From Ramlibacter monticola (GTDB lineage: Bacteria > Pseudomonadota > Gammaproteobacteria > Burkholderiales > Burkholderiaceae_C): 64,000 nt of DNA. The notes beneath the pieces were generated by a model. It saw only the letters and a list, made by a program, of their open reading frames with translations. It ran no database searches and was not told the origin of the DNA. How positions within the stretch are numbered: position 1 is the stretch's first letter; each line of letters begins with the position of its first letter. The DNA lies in contig NZ_JAEQNE010000005.1 in the NCBI RefSeq assembly GCF_016722785.1, positions 124,001 to 188,000 on the forward strand, in the 5' to 3' direction. This document shows positions 24,643 through 33,008 of the stretch, piece by piece. A program made the translations under genes and the position numbers.

Positions 24643-26577
24643 ATGAATACTTTCGGCGCGATCCACGCAACCCTGCTGCGCCTGCTCGCGGTCCTGCTCG
24701 CCCTCGGCCTGCCTGGCGCGGTCGGCGCGGCGCCGCCGCCGGAGCAGGAGATCGCGCAGGGCGTGATCGCCCGGATGGAGCACGTCGCCGTCGACTATCC
24801 CTACGTCGTGCGCGGCGGCGAGACGGTCGATACCGCGGAATACCAGGGCCTGCACGACTTCGCCGCCGAGTCGGTGGCCCTGCTGGCGCAGTTGCCCCCG
24901 CGCCCCGAACAGGACGCCCTGCTGGCGCAGGCCCGGCACGTGCAGGCCGGCATCGATGCGCGCGCGGGCGCGTCCGAGGTGGTGGGTCCAGCCCGCGGCC
25001 TGGGCAGGGAGCTGATGCGGATCTACCGCCTCTCCGCGGCGCCCCGGCAGACGCCCAACCTGCACCGTGCGCAGGCGCTGTACCAGCTGGAATGCGCCGT
25101 CTGCCACGGCCAGGACGGACGCGGCGACGGTCCGGTGGCCCGGGGGCTGCAGCCGCCGCCGGGCGACTTCCTCGACCCGGCGCGCATGGGGCAGCAAAGC
25201 ATCCTGGCGCTGTACGACGCGATCACCACCGGCCTGAAGGGACAGCCGGGACACGGCGCCCACCTGCCCTTCGCGGATCGCTGGGCGCTGGCCTTCCTGG
25301 TGAGCGGCCTGCGGGACCCGCTGGAGGCGGTCCGCCGCGGCGAGGCCCTGTGGCGCGAAGGCCAGGGCCACGCGGAGTTGCCCGACCTGCGCACGCTGGT
25401 CCTGCAGTCGCCCGCCGAGATCGAACGCCAGGGAGGCGATGCGCTCGATGCGGTGCGCGCCTTTCTCACGCTGCATCCCGAGGCGCTGGAGACTTCGCGT
25501 CCCGCGGAACTGGTGCTGGCGCGCGGCGCGCTGCGCGAGCTGGTGTCGGCGTACGCGCGGGGCGACATCGACCAGGCGCGCCGGCTCGCGGTCGTAGCGC
25601 ACGCCGAGGGGCTCGCGCCCGTCGCATCCCGGCTGGACCAGGCGGACCCGGCGCTGCGCAGCGAGATCGCGCGCGAGCTGCTGGCGCTGCGCGCGGCGAT
25701 CGAGGCGCGCCAGCACGCCGGCACGGTCGTCGCCCACGCCGCCCGCATCGAGCTGCTGCTCGATCGCGCCGCCGACCTGCTCGCCCGCGATGCGCGGGCG
25801 GCGAAGGCCATCTTCGCGAGCTCGCTGCTGATCCTGCTGCGCGAAGGGTCCGAGACCATCCTGGTGCTGGCGACGATGGGCGCACTGGTGCGCAGGACCG
25901 GCCGCCCCGGCGCCATGCGCTACCTCCATGCCGGCTGGTTCGGGGCCCTGTTGCTGGGGCTGCTCACCTGGTTCGCCGCCGCCGGACTGCTGGCGTTCGC
26001 CGGCGTGGAGCACGAGCTCGCCGAGGGCGTCACCAACCTGCTGGCCGCCGCGATGCTGCTGTACGTGGGGCCCTGGCTGCACAAGCAAACCCACCTGGAT
26101 GCCTGGGAGACCTTCCTCCGCCAGCAGGCGAGCGCCGCGCTGGCAGGCCGCAAGCTCTGGGCGGTGACGGGCGTGGCCTTCCTCGCCGTCTATCGCGAGC
26201 TGTTCGAGATGGTGCTGCTGTACCAGGTGCTGTGGACGCAGGCCGGCGAGCAGGGCCAGCGCGCGGTGGCCGCCGGACTCGCGACCGCGGCGGTGCTGCT
26301 GGCGGTGCTGGCGTGGTTCATCGTCAGGTACGGCACGCGGCTGCCGGTCGCGCGCTTCCATGCCGCGACCTCCCTGCTGCTGGCCGGGGCGGCGCTGGTG
26401 TTCGTGGGCCACGGCATCTCGGCCCTGCAGGAGGCCCAGGCGCTGCCGGCGACCTCGGTGCGCTTCGTGACGCTGCCGCTGCTGGGCATCCACCCGACCC
26501 TGCAAGGCCTCGCCGCCCAGGCGCTGGTGCTCGCGCTGATCGCTACCCGCTTCCTGCTGCGGCGAAGGCAGCGTTAG
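24643..26577 (+). CDS. FTR1 family iron permease with N-terminal cytochrome c motif
   Basis: A 644-residue protein with a signal peptide (1-30), a periplasmic region carrying a heme-binding CAVCH (151-155) with a downstream methionine in ARMGQQ, an alpha-helical stretch, then a C-terminal FTR1 permease with about seven helices. Both REXXE iron-transport motifs are visible: REGSE at 400-404 and RELFE at 518-522. In yeast FTR1 works with a ferroxidase; a fused c-type cytochrome could supply the electron-transfer step here. The gene stands alone, convergent with the TauE-type gene 15 nt away. Start chosen at ATG 24643 for its signal peptide. Confidence 0.92.
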   Translation: MNTFGAIHATLLRLLAVLLALGLPGAVGAAPPPEQEIAQGVIARMEHVAVDYPYVVRGGETVDTAEYQGLHDFAAESVALLAQLPPRPEQDALLAQARHVQAGIDARAGASEVVGPARGLGRELMRIYRLSAAPRQTPNLHRAQALYQLECAVCHGQDGRGDGPVARGLQPPPGDFLDPARMGQQSILALYDAITTGLKGQPGHGAHLPFADRWALAFLVSGLRDPLEAVRRGEALWREGQGHAELPDLRTLVLQSPAEIERQGGDALDAVRAFLTLHPEALETSRPAELVLARGALRELVSAYARGDIDQARRLAVVAHAEGLAPVASRLDQADPALRSEIARELLALRAAIEARQHAGTVVAHAARIELLLDRAADLLARDARAAKAIFASSLLILLREGSETILVLATMGALVRRTGRPGAMRYLHAGWFGALLLGLLTWFAAAGLLAFAGVEHELAEGVTNLLAAAMLLYVGPWLHKQTHLDAWETFLRQQASAALAGRKLWAVTGVAFLAVYRELFEMVLLYQVLWTQAGEQGQRAVAAGLATAAVLLAVLAWFIVRYGTRLPVARFHAATSLLLAGAALVFVGHGISALQEAQALPATSVRFVTLPLLGIHPTLQGLAAQALVLALIATRFLLRRRQR

Positions 26578-26592
26578 GGCTGGCCCGCCCGA

Positions 26593-27357
26593 TCAGCGGC
26601 CGGACAGGAAGCCGTCCCACACCAGCTTCAATCCCGTGAGCAGCATGCCCAGCGTGATGAAGCGGTAGAACAGCACCGGCGGGATCCGGCGCGCGACTTT
26701 CACGCCGATGAAGACGCCGACCGGCGCGAAAGGCAGCAGCGCGAGCGAGGTGGCCATGTTGCGCAGGTCCAGCAGGCCGAGCCAGCCGTAGGGAATCCAC
26801 TTGGCGAGGTTGATGAAGAAGAAGAACACCGCCATCGTCCCCGTGAACACCACGGGCGGGAGGCGCAGGGGCAGCACGTAGGCGGTCAGCGGCGGCCCGC
26901 CGGTGTGCGAGACGAAGCTGGTGAAGCCCGAGGTGGTGGTGAGGAGCGCGCCCAGCCACTTCGGCGGCGGCGGGCTGTCGGAACGCGGCGGGAACAGCAC
27001 CCGCTGCGCGAGGAAGACCAGCGTGAAGATGCCGACGATGCCGGCCACCAGCTTCGCATCGAGCAGGCGGAACAGCAGCGTGCCCACGACCGTGCCGAGC
27101 AGGCCGAAGGGCAGCAGGAACTTCAGCAGCCGCCCGTCGAAGTCGCGCCGGTACACCGCGATGCCCATGCAATCCAGCACGAACAGCACGGGCATCAGGA
27201 TGGCCGCGGCCTGGGGCACGGTCACGGCCAGCGCCATCAGCGGCACGGCCAGTGAGCCGAAGCCCGCGCCGAAGCCGCTCTTGCTGACGCCCAGCAGGAT
27301 GACCGCGGGGATGGAGACGGCGTAGAACAGGCCGTCGGTGATGAGGGGAAGCGCCAA
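26593..27357 (-). CDS. TauE/SafE family permease
   Basis: A 254-residue membrane protein with about eight helices and the repeated family motifs AVILLGVSKSGFGAGFGS and SGFTSFVSHTGGPPLTAYVL. Members export sulfite, sulfoacetate or other organic anions; the substrate here is unknown. The start codon appears to be TTG at 27357, directly abutting the stop of the FMN reductase gene (TGATTG), so translation is probably coupled. It is the last gene of the SnoaL-Bug-FMN reductase set. Confidence 0.9.
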   Translation of the reverse strand: MALPLITDGLFYAVSIPAVILLGVSKSGFGAGFGSLAVPLMALAVTVPQAAAILMPVLFVLDCMGIAVYRRDFDGRLLKFLLPFGLLGTVVGTLLFRLLDAKLVAGIVGIFTLVFLAQRVLFPPRSDSPPPPKWLGALLTTTSGFTSFVSHTGGPPLTAYVLPLRLPPVVFTGTMAVFFFFINLAKWIPYGWLGLLDLRNMATSLALLPFAPVGVFIGVKVARRIPPVLFYRFITLGMLLTGLKLVWDGFLSGR

Positions 27358-27909
27358 TCAGCCCAGTCGCGTCGCGAGCTTCTGCAGGGACAGCAGCAGG
27401 TCCGTGATGAACTTCGCAGTCGGCTCGTCGGTCAGCTCGCCCTGCGCGTCGAACTTGTTCTGCGCGAAGGAGATGAACACCTCGGGCTTGTTGACGGTGA
27501 AGGCGTCGAGGAAGACCAGCACCTTGCGCAGGTCGTACTGCACCCGCGCGGTGCCCACCGGGCCCGGACTCGCGCCCATGATGGCAACCGGCTTGCCGGC
27601 AAAGGGCGGCTCCGGCGGGCGCGAGAGCCAGTCGAGCGTGTTCTTCAGCACGCCGGGGATGGAGAAGTTGTACTCGGGCGTCACGATCAGCACGGCGTCG
27701 GCCGCGCGCACCTTCGCCTTCAGCTCCGCCACCGGCGCGGGCTCGCCCGCCAGCCGCACGTCGTCGTTGAACAGAGGGATGGCCGCGATGTCGGCGATGT
27801 CGGCGATGTCGATGTTGATGCCCGCGGGCGCCAGCTTCCGGGCGGCGCGCAAGGCCATGGTGTTGTAGGAGCCCTGGCGCAGGCTGCCGGAGATGCCGAG
27901 AACGTTCAT
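27358..27909 (-). CDS. NADPH-dependent FMN reductase (ChrR/YieF type)
   Basis: A flavodoxin-like reductase (183 aa) with the FMN-binding loop GISGSLRQGSYNTMALR, the TPEYNFSIPGVLKNTLDWLS active-site motif and KPVAIMGASPGPVGTAR. Such enzymes reduce quinones, chromate or azo compounds. The codons for IADIADIA derive from three copies of a 9-nt tandem unit (about 27788-27814). It sits between the Bug receptor and the TauE permease in one minus-strand operon. Confidence 0.92.
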   Translation of the reverse strand: MNVLGISGSLRQGSYNTMALRAARKLAPAGINIDIADIADIAAIPLFNDDVRLAGEPAPVAELKAKVRAADAVLIVTPEYNFSIPGVLKNTLDWLSRPPEPPFAGKPVAIMGASPGPVGTARVQYDLRKVLVFLDAFTVNKPEVFISFAQNKFDAQGELTDEPTAKFITDLLLSLQKLATRLG

Positions 27910-27934
27910 GGTTCTTTCGTCGGGGTTGGAAAAG

Positions 27935-28918
27935 TCATTCGGCGCGGATGCCCAGGGTCTTCACCAGCTTCGACCAGTGTTCGACGTCGCGGCGCACCAC
28001 GGCCCGCGCATCATCGCCGATCAGCGCCATGGGCTTGCCGCCGGTCTTCACCAGCGTCTCCTGCACGTCGGGAAGCGCAGCGACCTTGGCGAAGTCGGCC
28101 CGCAGCTTCTGCAGCACTTCGGGCGGCGTCTTCGCGGGCGCGAACAGGCCGAACCAGGACTCCAGTTCGAGCTGCGCCGCACCGGTCTCCAGCACCGTCG
28201 GCACCTGCGGGTGCATGGGGTTGCGCGCCGCGCCCGACACGGCCAGCGCCCGGGTGTTGCCGGCGTCCACCTGCACGCGCGCGGTGGGCGAGAGGTCGAA
28301 GAACAGGTCCACCCGTCCGCCCAGCAGGTCCTGGTAGGCCGGCTGCGCGCCGCGGTAGGGCACGTGCCCGATGTCCACCCCGGCCAGGTGCCACAGGGCC
28401 GCGCCGAGCACATGCTGGCCGGAGCCGACGCCGGCGGAGGCGTAGTGGAGCTTGCCGGGATTCGCCCTGGCGTAGGCCAGCACGTCCTGCAGGGTGTGGA
28501 AGGGCAGGTCCTTGCGCGCGACCAGCGTGTAGCTGTAGCTCACGAGCAGGCCGACCGGCTCGAAGTCGCGCAGGCTGTCGTAGGGCAGGTTCGCGTAGAG
28601 GCCGGGGTTCAGCGCGAGGTTGGAGATCGAGCCCACGACCAGCGTGTAGCCGTCGGCCGGCGACTTGGCCGCGGCGTCCGTGCCCACGAGGGTGCCGGAG
28701 CCGGTGCGGTTCTCCACGACGAAGCTCTGGCCGGTGACGCGGCCCAGGCGTTCCGCCAGCAGGCGGCCCACGGTGTCGAAGCCCCCGCCGGGCGGCTGCG
28801 GCACGATGATGCGCACCGTCTTCGAGGGAAACGCCTGCGCTTGCGTTTGCGCTTGCGCCTGCACGTGCACGGATGCGCACGCGAACGCGGCGGCGGCCAG
28901 CCACGCGCGGCGGCGCAT
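27935..28918 (-). CDS. Bug/TctC-type periplasmic substrate-binding receptor 1
   Basis: A tripartite tricarboxylate transporter receptor-family protein (327 aa). The mature part begins FPSKTVRIIVPQPPGGGFDT, and the family motifs GSGTLVGTDAAAKSPADGYT and YASAGVGSGQHVLGAALWHL are present. The signal peptide ends in a low-complexity AQAQTQAQA run from a tandem hexanucleotide. No TctA/TctB membrane genes are nearby, which is usual for Bug proteins of this group. It lies 2 nt after the SnoaL gene. A carboxylated ligand is likely, identity unknown. Confidence 0.93.
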   Translation of the reverse strand: MRRRAWLAAAAFACASVHVQAQAQTQAQAFPSKTVRIIVPQPPGGGFDTVGRLLAERLGRVTGQSFVVENRTGSGTLVGTDAAAKSPADGYTLVVGSISNLALNPGLYANLPYDSLRDFEPVGLLVSYSYTLVARKDLPFHTLQDVLAYARANPGKLHYASAGVGSGQHVLGAALWHLAGVDIGHVPYRGAQPAYQDLLGGRVDLFFDLSPTARVQVDAGNTRALAVSGAARNPMHPQVPTVLETGAAQLELESWFGLFAPAKTPPEVLQKLRADFAKVAALPDVQETLVKTGGKPMALIGDDARAVVRRDVEHWSKLVKTLGIRAE

Positions 28919-28920
28919 CC

Positions 28921-29538
28921 TCAGCGCTCCAGCGGACCGCCGGCGAGCCAGGCCGCCCCGCGCCGGTACAGGTCCTGCACCTGCGGGCCCTTGAGCATGG
29001 GCATGTCCATCTTCACCTTGTAGCCGATGCGCGTCTGGATGTAGGCGAGGTGCCGGTAGCCTTCGGGCATGGAGGCGAGCAGCTGCTGGTCGAGCTTCAG
29101 CTGCGCGCTCGGGTCGACCGGGTCGATGCGATCCTTCTCGTAGATCGGCTGGCGGTGCAGCACCTTCCACTGGCCGTCGTGCTTGGTGATGAAGTCGTGG
29201 AAGCGGCCGGTGCAGACCACGTCGCACAGCACGGGGCCGTCGGCGCCTTCGACCATGCCGCGCTGGGAGATGGTCATCTTGGTCTGGGCGATGGCGCGGT
29301 CGCCGTTCACCTCGATGGCGGAGCCGCCCAGGAAGTGCAGGATGCTGACGCCCTTGTCCCAGCCTTCCTGCGTCACGCGGATGAAGTCGCGGAACGGGCC
29401 CTGGAACCAGGTCGCCATCATCACGCCGTCCGGGTGCCAGACGGTGGCGAAGCGCTCCCAGTCGCCGGCATCGCGCCAGACCGCCCAGCGCTCGACCAGT
29501 TCGCGGATCAGGAGCTTGTCGGTGAGATTGCTGTCCAT
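28921..29538 (-). CDS. SnoaL-like/NTF2-fold protein (205 aa)
   Basis: The N-terminal half matches the SnoaL-like fold of small isomerases/hydratases (TDKLLIRELVERWAVWRDAG, VWHPDGVMMATWFQGP, GRFHDFITKHDGQWKVLHRQ). The protein is longer than a minimal SnoaL domain because of a C-terminal extension ending in QVQDLYRRGAAW. It heads an operon with a Bug receptor, an FMN reductase and a TauE permease, so a role in catabolism of an imported compound is plausible. Upstream at 29600-29618 is a 19-nt site nearly identical to one in front of dioxygenase 2. Confidence 0.82.
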   Translation of the reverse strand: MDSNLTDKLLIRELVERWAVWRDAGDWERFATVWHPDGVMMATWFQGPFRDFIRVTQEGWDKGVSILHFLGGSAIEVNGDRAIAQTKMTISQRGMVEGADGPVLCDVVCTGRFHDFITKHDGQWKVLHRQPIYEKDRIDPVDPSAQLKLDQQLLASMPEGYRHLAYIQTRIGYKVKMDMPMLKGPQVQDLYRRGAAWLAGGPLER

Positions 29539-29599
29539 TGGAATGTCTCCTTGTCGCCGGGACTGTAGAGGCCCCGGGAGCGCGGGAAAAGGCAGGGGA

Positions 29600-29618
29600 C
29601 GGCAAATGACTTTTCCGC
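29600..29618. promoter_or_regulatory. Putative LysR-type operator upstream of the SnoaL operon
   Basis: CGGCAAATGACTTTTCCGC occurs 62 nt before the SnoaL start. It matches the site at 54361-54379 at 18 of 19 positions, in the same orientation and at nearly the same distance from the regulated start codon (59 nt there). Confidence 0.5.
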
Positions 29619-29662
29619 GCGGCGGAAGACCGGCACCTGCGTCATCCCGGCGCAGGCGGGGA

Positions 29663-30376
29663 CTAAACGGCCTCCAGACCCAGGTAGGCCTTCTGGATCT
29701 CCGGCCGGTTCACCAGGTCCTGCGCCAGCCCTTCGGCCACCATGCGGCCCTCTTCCATCACGTAGGCGCGCCGCGCGATCTGCATGGCCATCGCCACGTT
29801 CTGCTCCACCAGCAGCACCGAGGTGCCCTGGCGGTTGATGTCGCGGATCGCCTGGAACATGTCGAGCACCACCGTCGGCGCCAGCCCGAGCGAAGGCTCG
29901 TCCAGCAGGAGCAGCCGCGGACGGCTCATGAGCGCGCGGCCGATCGCCACCATCTGCTGCTGCCCGCCCGAGAGCGCGCCGGCAGGACTCGCCAGCTTCT
30001 GCGCCAGCGCGGGAAACAGCGCCAGCACCTGCGCCAGCGAGGCCGCGCGCTGTGCCCGCGCCTGCGGCAGGAAGCTGCCCAGCGCCAGGTTCTCTTCGAC
30101 CGTCATGCCGGTGAAGAGGCGACGGCCCTCCGGCACGATGGCGATGCCCCGGGCGCAGAACCGGTGGCTGGCCAGCCGCGTGATCTCCTCGCCCTCGAAC
30201 ACCAGCCGGCCGGCGCGGGCGCGGTGCAGGCCGGCGATCACGTTGATCAGCGTGCTCTTGCCGGCGCCGTTCGGCCCGACCACGCACACCAGTTCGCCGC
30301 GCCCCACGTGGAGCGACACGTCCCACAGCGCCGGCGCCGCGCCGTAGCTCGCCTGCAGCCCGCTCACGTCAAGCAT
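29663..30376 (-). CDS. livF: Branched-chain-type ABC transporter ATPase LivF
   Basis: A 237-residue ABC ATPase with Walker A GPNGAGKST, signature LSGGQQQM and Walker B RLLLLDEPSLGLAP; the GPNGAGKSTLINVIAGLHRA context and LGLEAV C-terminus match LivF. It overlaps the LivM-LivG fusion gene by 8 nt and is the last gene of the hydroxyquinol dioxygenase/CoA-transferase/importer operon. Given the neighbours, the imported substrate is more likely an aromatic or other organic acid than leucine. Confidence 0.95.
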   Translation of the reverse strand: MLDVSGLQASYGAAPALWDVSLHVGRGELVCVVGPNGAGKSTLINVIAGLHRARAGRLVFEGEEITRLASHRFCARGIAIVPEGRRLFTGMTVEENLALGSFLPQARAQRAASLAQVLALFPALAQKLASPAGALSGGQQQMVAIGRALMSRPRLLLLDEPSLGLAPTVVLDMFQAIRDINRQGTSVLLVEQNVAMAMQIARRAYVMEEGRMVAEGLAQDLVNRPEIQKAYLGLEAV

Positions 30377-32138
30377 AGGCCGGCTTCCCGAGGTAGGCGT
30401 TCACCACCTCGGCGTCCTTCATGACGTCGGCGGCCTCGCCCTGCGCGATCAGCTTGCCGTGGTTCAGGACCACGATGCGGTCGGTGAGCGCCATCACCGC
30501 GCGCATCACGTGCTCCACGAACACGATGGTGGCGCCCTGGTCGCGGATGCGGCGGATCAGGTCGATCGCCTCGTCGATCTCGCCCGGCGTGAGGCCGGAC
30601 AGCACCTCGTCCAGCAGCACGAGGCGCGGCCGTGCCGCCAGGGCGCGCGCCAGTTCCAGGAACTTGCGCTGGTGCAGGTTCAGGTCCTCGGGCAGGGCGT
30701 GCGCGCGCGCCTGCAGGCCGGTGAACTCGAGCCACTTCCAGGCCTCGCGCACCGCCTCGCGCCGGCCCAGCGAGGCGCAGCCGAACATCGCCACCATGGA
30801 GACGTTCTGCAGCACCGTCATGTGCGCGAAGGGCCGCGGGATCTGGTAGGTGCGCGCGATGCCGGCATGCGCCATGCGGTGCGCGGGCGCGCCGGTGAGA
30901 TCGCGGCCGTCGAACAGGATCTCGCCGGCCGAAAGCGGGTAGTGGCCGCTGACCACGTTGATCAGCGTGGACTTGCCGGAGCCGTTCGGCCCCAGCAGGC
31001 CGAGGATCTCGCCCTGGCGCACCTGCAGGTTGACGCGGTCGAGGGCCTGGACGCCCTTGAAGGACTTCGAAAGTCCGCGCACTTCCAGCAGGGGAGCGCC
31101 AATCGGGTGCCGGCGCGGGGCCGGCGCCGCGGGCGCCGGTTCCGCAGCCGCCGCTGCCGGGACCGCGTTCGCGGCGGGGATGAGGGCTTCGCCCCTCGCC
31201 GCCCTGCCCGGCTTGCGCCGCAACAGCGTGCCGAGGATCCCCTCCGGCATGAACAGGATCACCAGCACCAGGATCGCCCCGACCGCCGCCCGGCCCGCGA
31301 CGGCGTGGTCGCCGGCGGTGAAGAAGTACAGCAGCCCCGTGATCGCCGTCGCGCCGATCGCGGGCCCCGCCCAGTGCCGCGTGCCACCCAGCACGCTCAT
31401 GAGCACCACCGTCAGCGGCACGGTGATGTTGAAGGTCTCGCCCGTGGTCACGTACTGCACGAACAGCGCGTGGATGCCGCCCGCCACGCCCGCCAGCGCG
31501 CAGGAGAGCGCGAACGCGAGCAGCTTGTAGCGGAAGGTCGGCACGCCCATCACCTCCGCCACGTCCTCGTCGTCGTGGATCGCGAACAGGCCGGTCCCGA
31601 GCCGCGAGGCGAAGACGCGGTAGGCCACCAGCAGCGTCGCCACCGCCGCGGCCAGCACCAGGAGGTAGATCGAGGAAGCCGGCGACGGGCCGAGCTTGGG
31701 CACCTCCACGGCATTGAGGTACACGCCCGGGCCGCCATCGATCGGCGTGTTGAGGATGATGGTCGCCACCACGAAGGTGACCGCCAGCGTCAGCAGCGCG
31801 AACAGCTCGCCGCGCACCGCCTTGACCCGGAACACCACGAAGCCGAGCAGCAGCCCCAGCAGCGCCGGCAGCAGGGCCGCGAACGGGAGCGTCGCGAGGA
31901 AGGGCCAGTTCCACTTGCCGGCCAGCACCGCCGTGGCGTACATGCCGATGCCGAAGAAGGCGCCGTGCCCGAAGGAGAAGTAGCCCGAATAGCCCGAAAG
32001 GATGTTCCACGACAGCGCCAGCACCATCCAGTGGAACACCAGGTACAGGATCGATTCGTAGAAGGAGGGCACTCCCAGCCAGGGGATGCACGCCAGCAGC
32101 CCGCCGGCGCCGAGGATCGCCAGCGCGCTGCGGCTCAT
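30369..32138 (-). CDS. Fused ABC permease-ATPase (LivM-LivG)
   Basis: A single 589-residue protein: residues about 1-315 are a LivM-type permease (LSWNILSGYSGYFSFGHGAF, LGGTRHWAGPAIGATAITG), an Ala/Pro-rich linker spans about 318-345, and the rest is a LivG ATPase with Walker A GPNGSGKSTLINVVSG and the EDLNLHQRKFLELARAL signature region. The usual ABC signature LSGGQ is replaced by this LNLHQRK form, as in many LivG proteins. The fusion fixes permease and ATPase stoichiometry. It overlaps livH by 4 nt (ATGA) and livF by 8 nt. Confidence 0.93.
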   Translation of the reverse strand: MSRSALAILGAGGLLACIPWLGVPSFYESILYLVFHWMVLALSWNILSGYSGYFSFGHGAFFGIGMYATAVLAGKWNWPFLATLPFAALLPALLGLLLGFVVFRVKAVRGELFALLTLAVTFVVATIILNTPIDGGPGVYLNAVEVPKLGPSPASSIYLLVLAAAVATLLVAYRVFASRLGTGLFAIHDDEDVAEVMGVPTFRYKLLAFALSCALAGVAGGIHALFVQYVTTGETFNITVPLTVVLMSVLGGTRHWAGPAIGATAITGLLYFFTAGDHAVAGRAAVGAILVLVILFMPEGILGTLLRRKPGRAARGEALIPAANAVPAAAAAEPAPAAPAPRRHPIGAPLLEVRGLSKSFKGVQALDRVNLQVRQGEILGLLGPNGSGKSTLINVVSGHYPLSAGEILFDGRDLTGAPAHRMAHAGIARTYQIPRPFAHMTVLQNVSMVAMFGCASLGRREAVREAWKWLEFTGLQARAHALPEDLNLHQRKFLELARALAARPRLVLLDEVLSGLTPGEIDEAIDLIRRIRDQGATIVFVEHVMRAVMALTDRIVVLNHGKLIAQGEAADVMKDAEVVNAYLGKPAYA

Positions 32139-32995
32139 CGCGCGGCTCCGGGGCGCAACAGCAGCATCAGGATCAGCAGCGAGAAGGACACGATGGGCGC
32201 CCAGGACGGGGAGGCCACGGCCATCGTCACGGCCTCGCTCACGCCGATGATCACGCCCGCCACCAGCGGGCCCAGCGCGCTGCCCAGGCCGCCGAGCATC
32301 ACGGCGGCGAACACCACGCCGACCCAGGCGAAGATCTGCGACGGCGTCAGCGTGAAGGTGAGCGCCAGGCACACGCCCGCCACGCCCGCCAGCGCCGCGC
32401 AGGCGCCGGCCAGCAGCAGCGACAGCAGGCGCGCGTCGATGCCGAAGGCGGCGGCGATGGGGCCGTCCTCGGCCATCGCGCGCAGGGCCTTGCCCAGGTC
32501 CGTGTAGCGCATGCCGGCCCAGACCGCCAGGGAGATGCCCAGCGCCAGCAGCAGCGTGAGCAGTTCCGGCACCGGCACGTAGAGGCTGCCGACCGTGAAC
32601 TTCATCGCGGCGTAGTGCGACTCCAGCTTCCGGTAGTCCGCGGTCCACACGCCCTGGATCGCGGCCTCGATCACCACCGTGATGCCGAAGGTGACCAGCA
32701 GCGAATTGAAGGGCGTGATCGCGAAGCGCGAGAGCGCCCACTGCATGCCGGCGCCGAGCAGGAAGAACAGCGGCGGCACCAGCAGCAGCGCGAGCAGCGG
32801 ATCCACGTGCCAGGATGCCGCCATCTGGTAGCTGAGGTAGCCGCCCAGGAACACCAGGCCGAAGTGCGACAGGTTGATCTGCCGCAGCAGGCCCCAGGCG
32901 AGCCCCAGCCCCAGCCCGATCAGGCCATACAGCGCCCCGATGAAGATCCCGGAGAGGATGGCCTGGGCGAGGAGGTTGAAGCTGGGAAGCTGCAT
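32135..32995 (-). CDS. livH: Branched-chain-type ABC transporter permease LivH
   Basis: A 286-residue membrane protein with about eight helices and LivH motifs: GLIGLGLGLAWGLLRQINLS, FGITVVIEAAIQGVW and FAAVMLGGLGSALGPLVAGV. It forms the membrane channel with the LivM part of the fused protein. It starts 13 nt after the stop of the binding-protein gene and overlaps the next gene, so all transporter parts are translated from one message. Confidence 0.95.
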   Translation of the reverse strand: MQLPSFNLLAQAILSGIFIGALYGLIGLGLGLAWGLLRQINLSHFGLVFLGGYLSYQMAASWHVDPLLALLLVPPLFFLLGAGMQWALSRFAITPFNSLLVTFGITVVIEAAIQGVWTADYRKLESHYAAMKFTVGSLYVPVPELLTLLLALGISLAVWAGMRYTDLGKALRAMAEDGPIAAAFGIDARLLSLLLAGACAALAGVAGVCLALTFTLTPSQIFAWVGVVFAAVMLGGLGSALGPLVAGVIIGVSEAVTMAVASPSWAPIVSFSLLILMLLLRPGAAR

Positions 32996-33008
32996 CGCCG
33001 CGCCGGGC

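Noticed and set aside
22300..26577. A 1425-codon frame running from the KefF-like gene into FTR1
   Set aside because: Only the last 645 codons carry motifs; the earlier part is out of frame with the KefC gene, so FTR1 starts at 24643.
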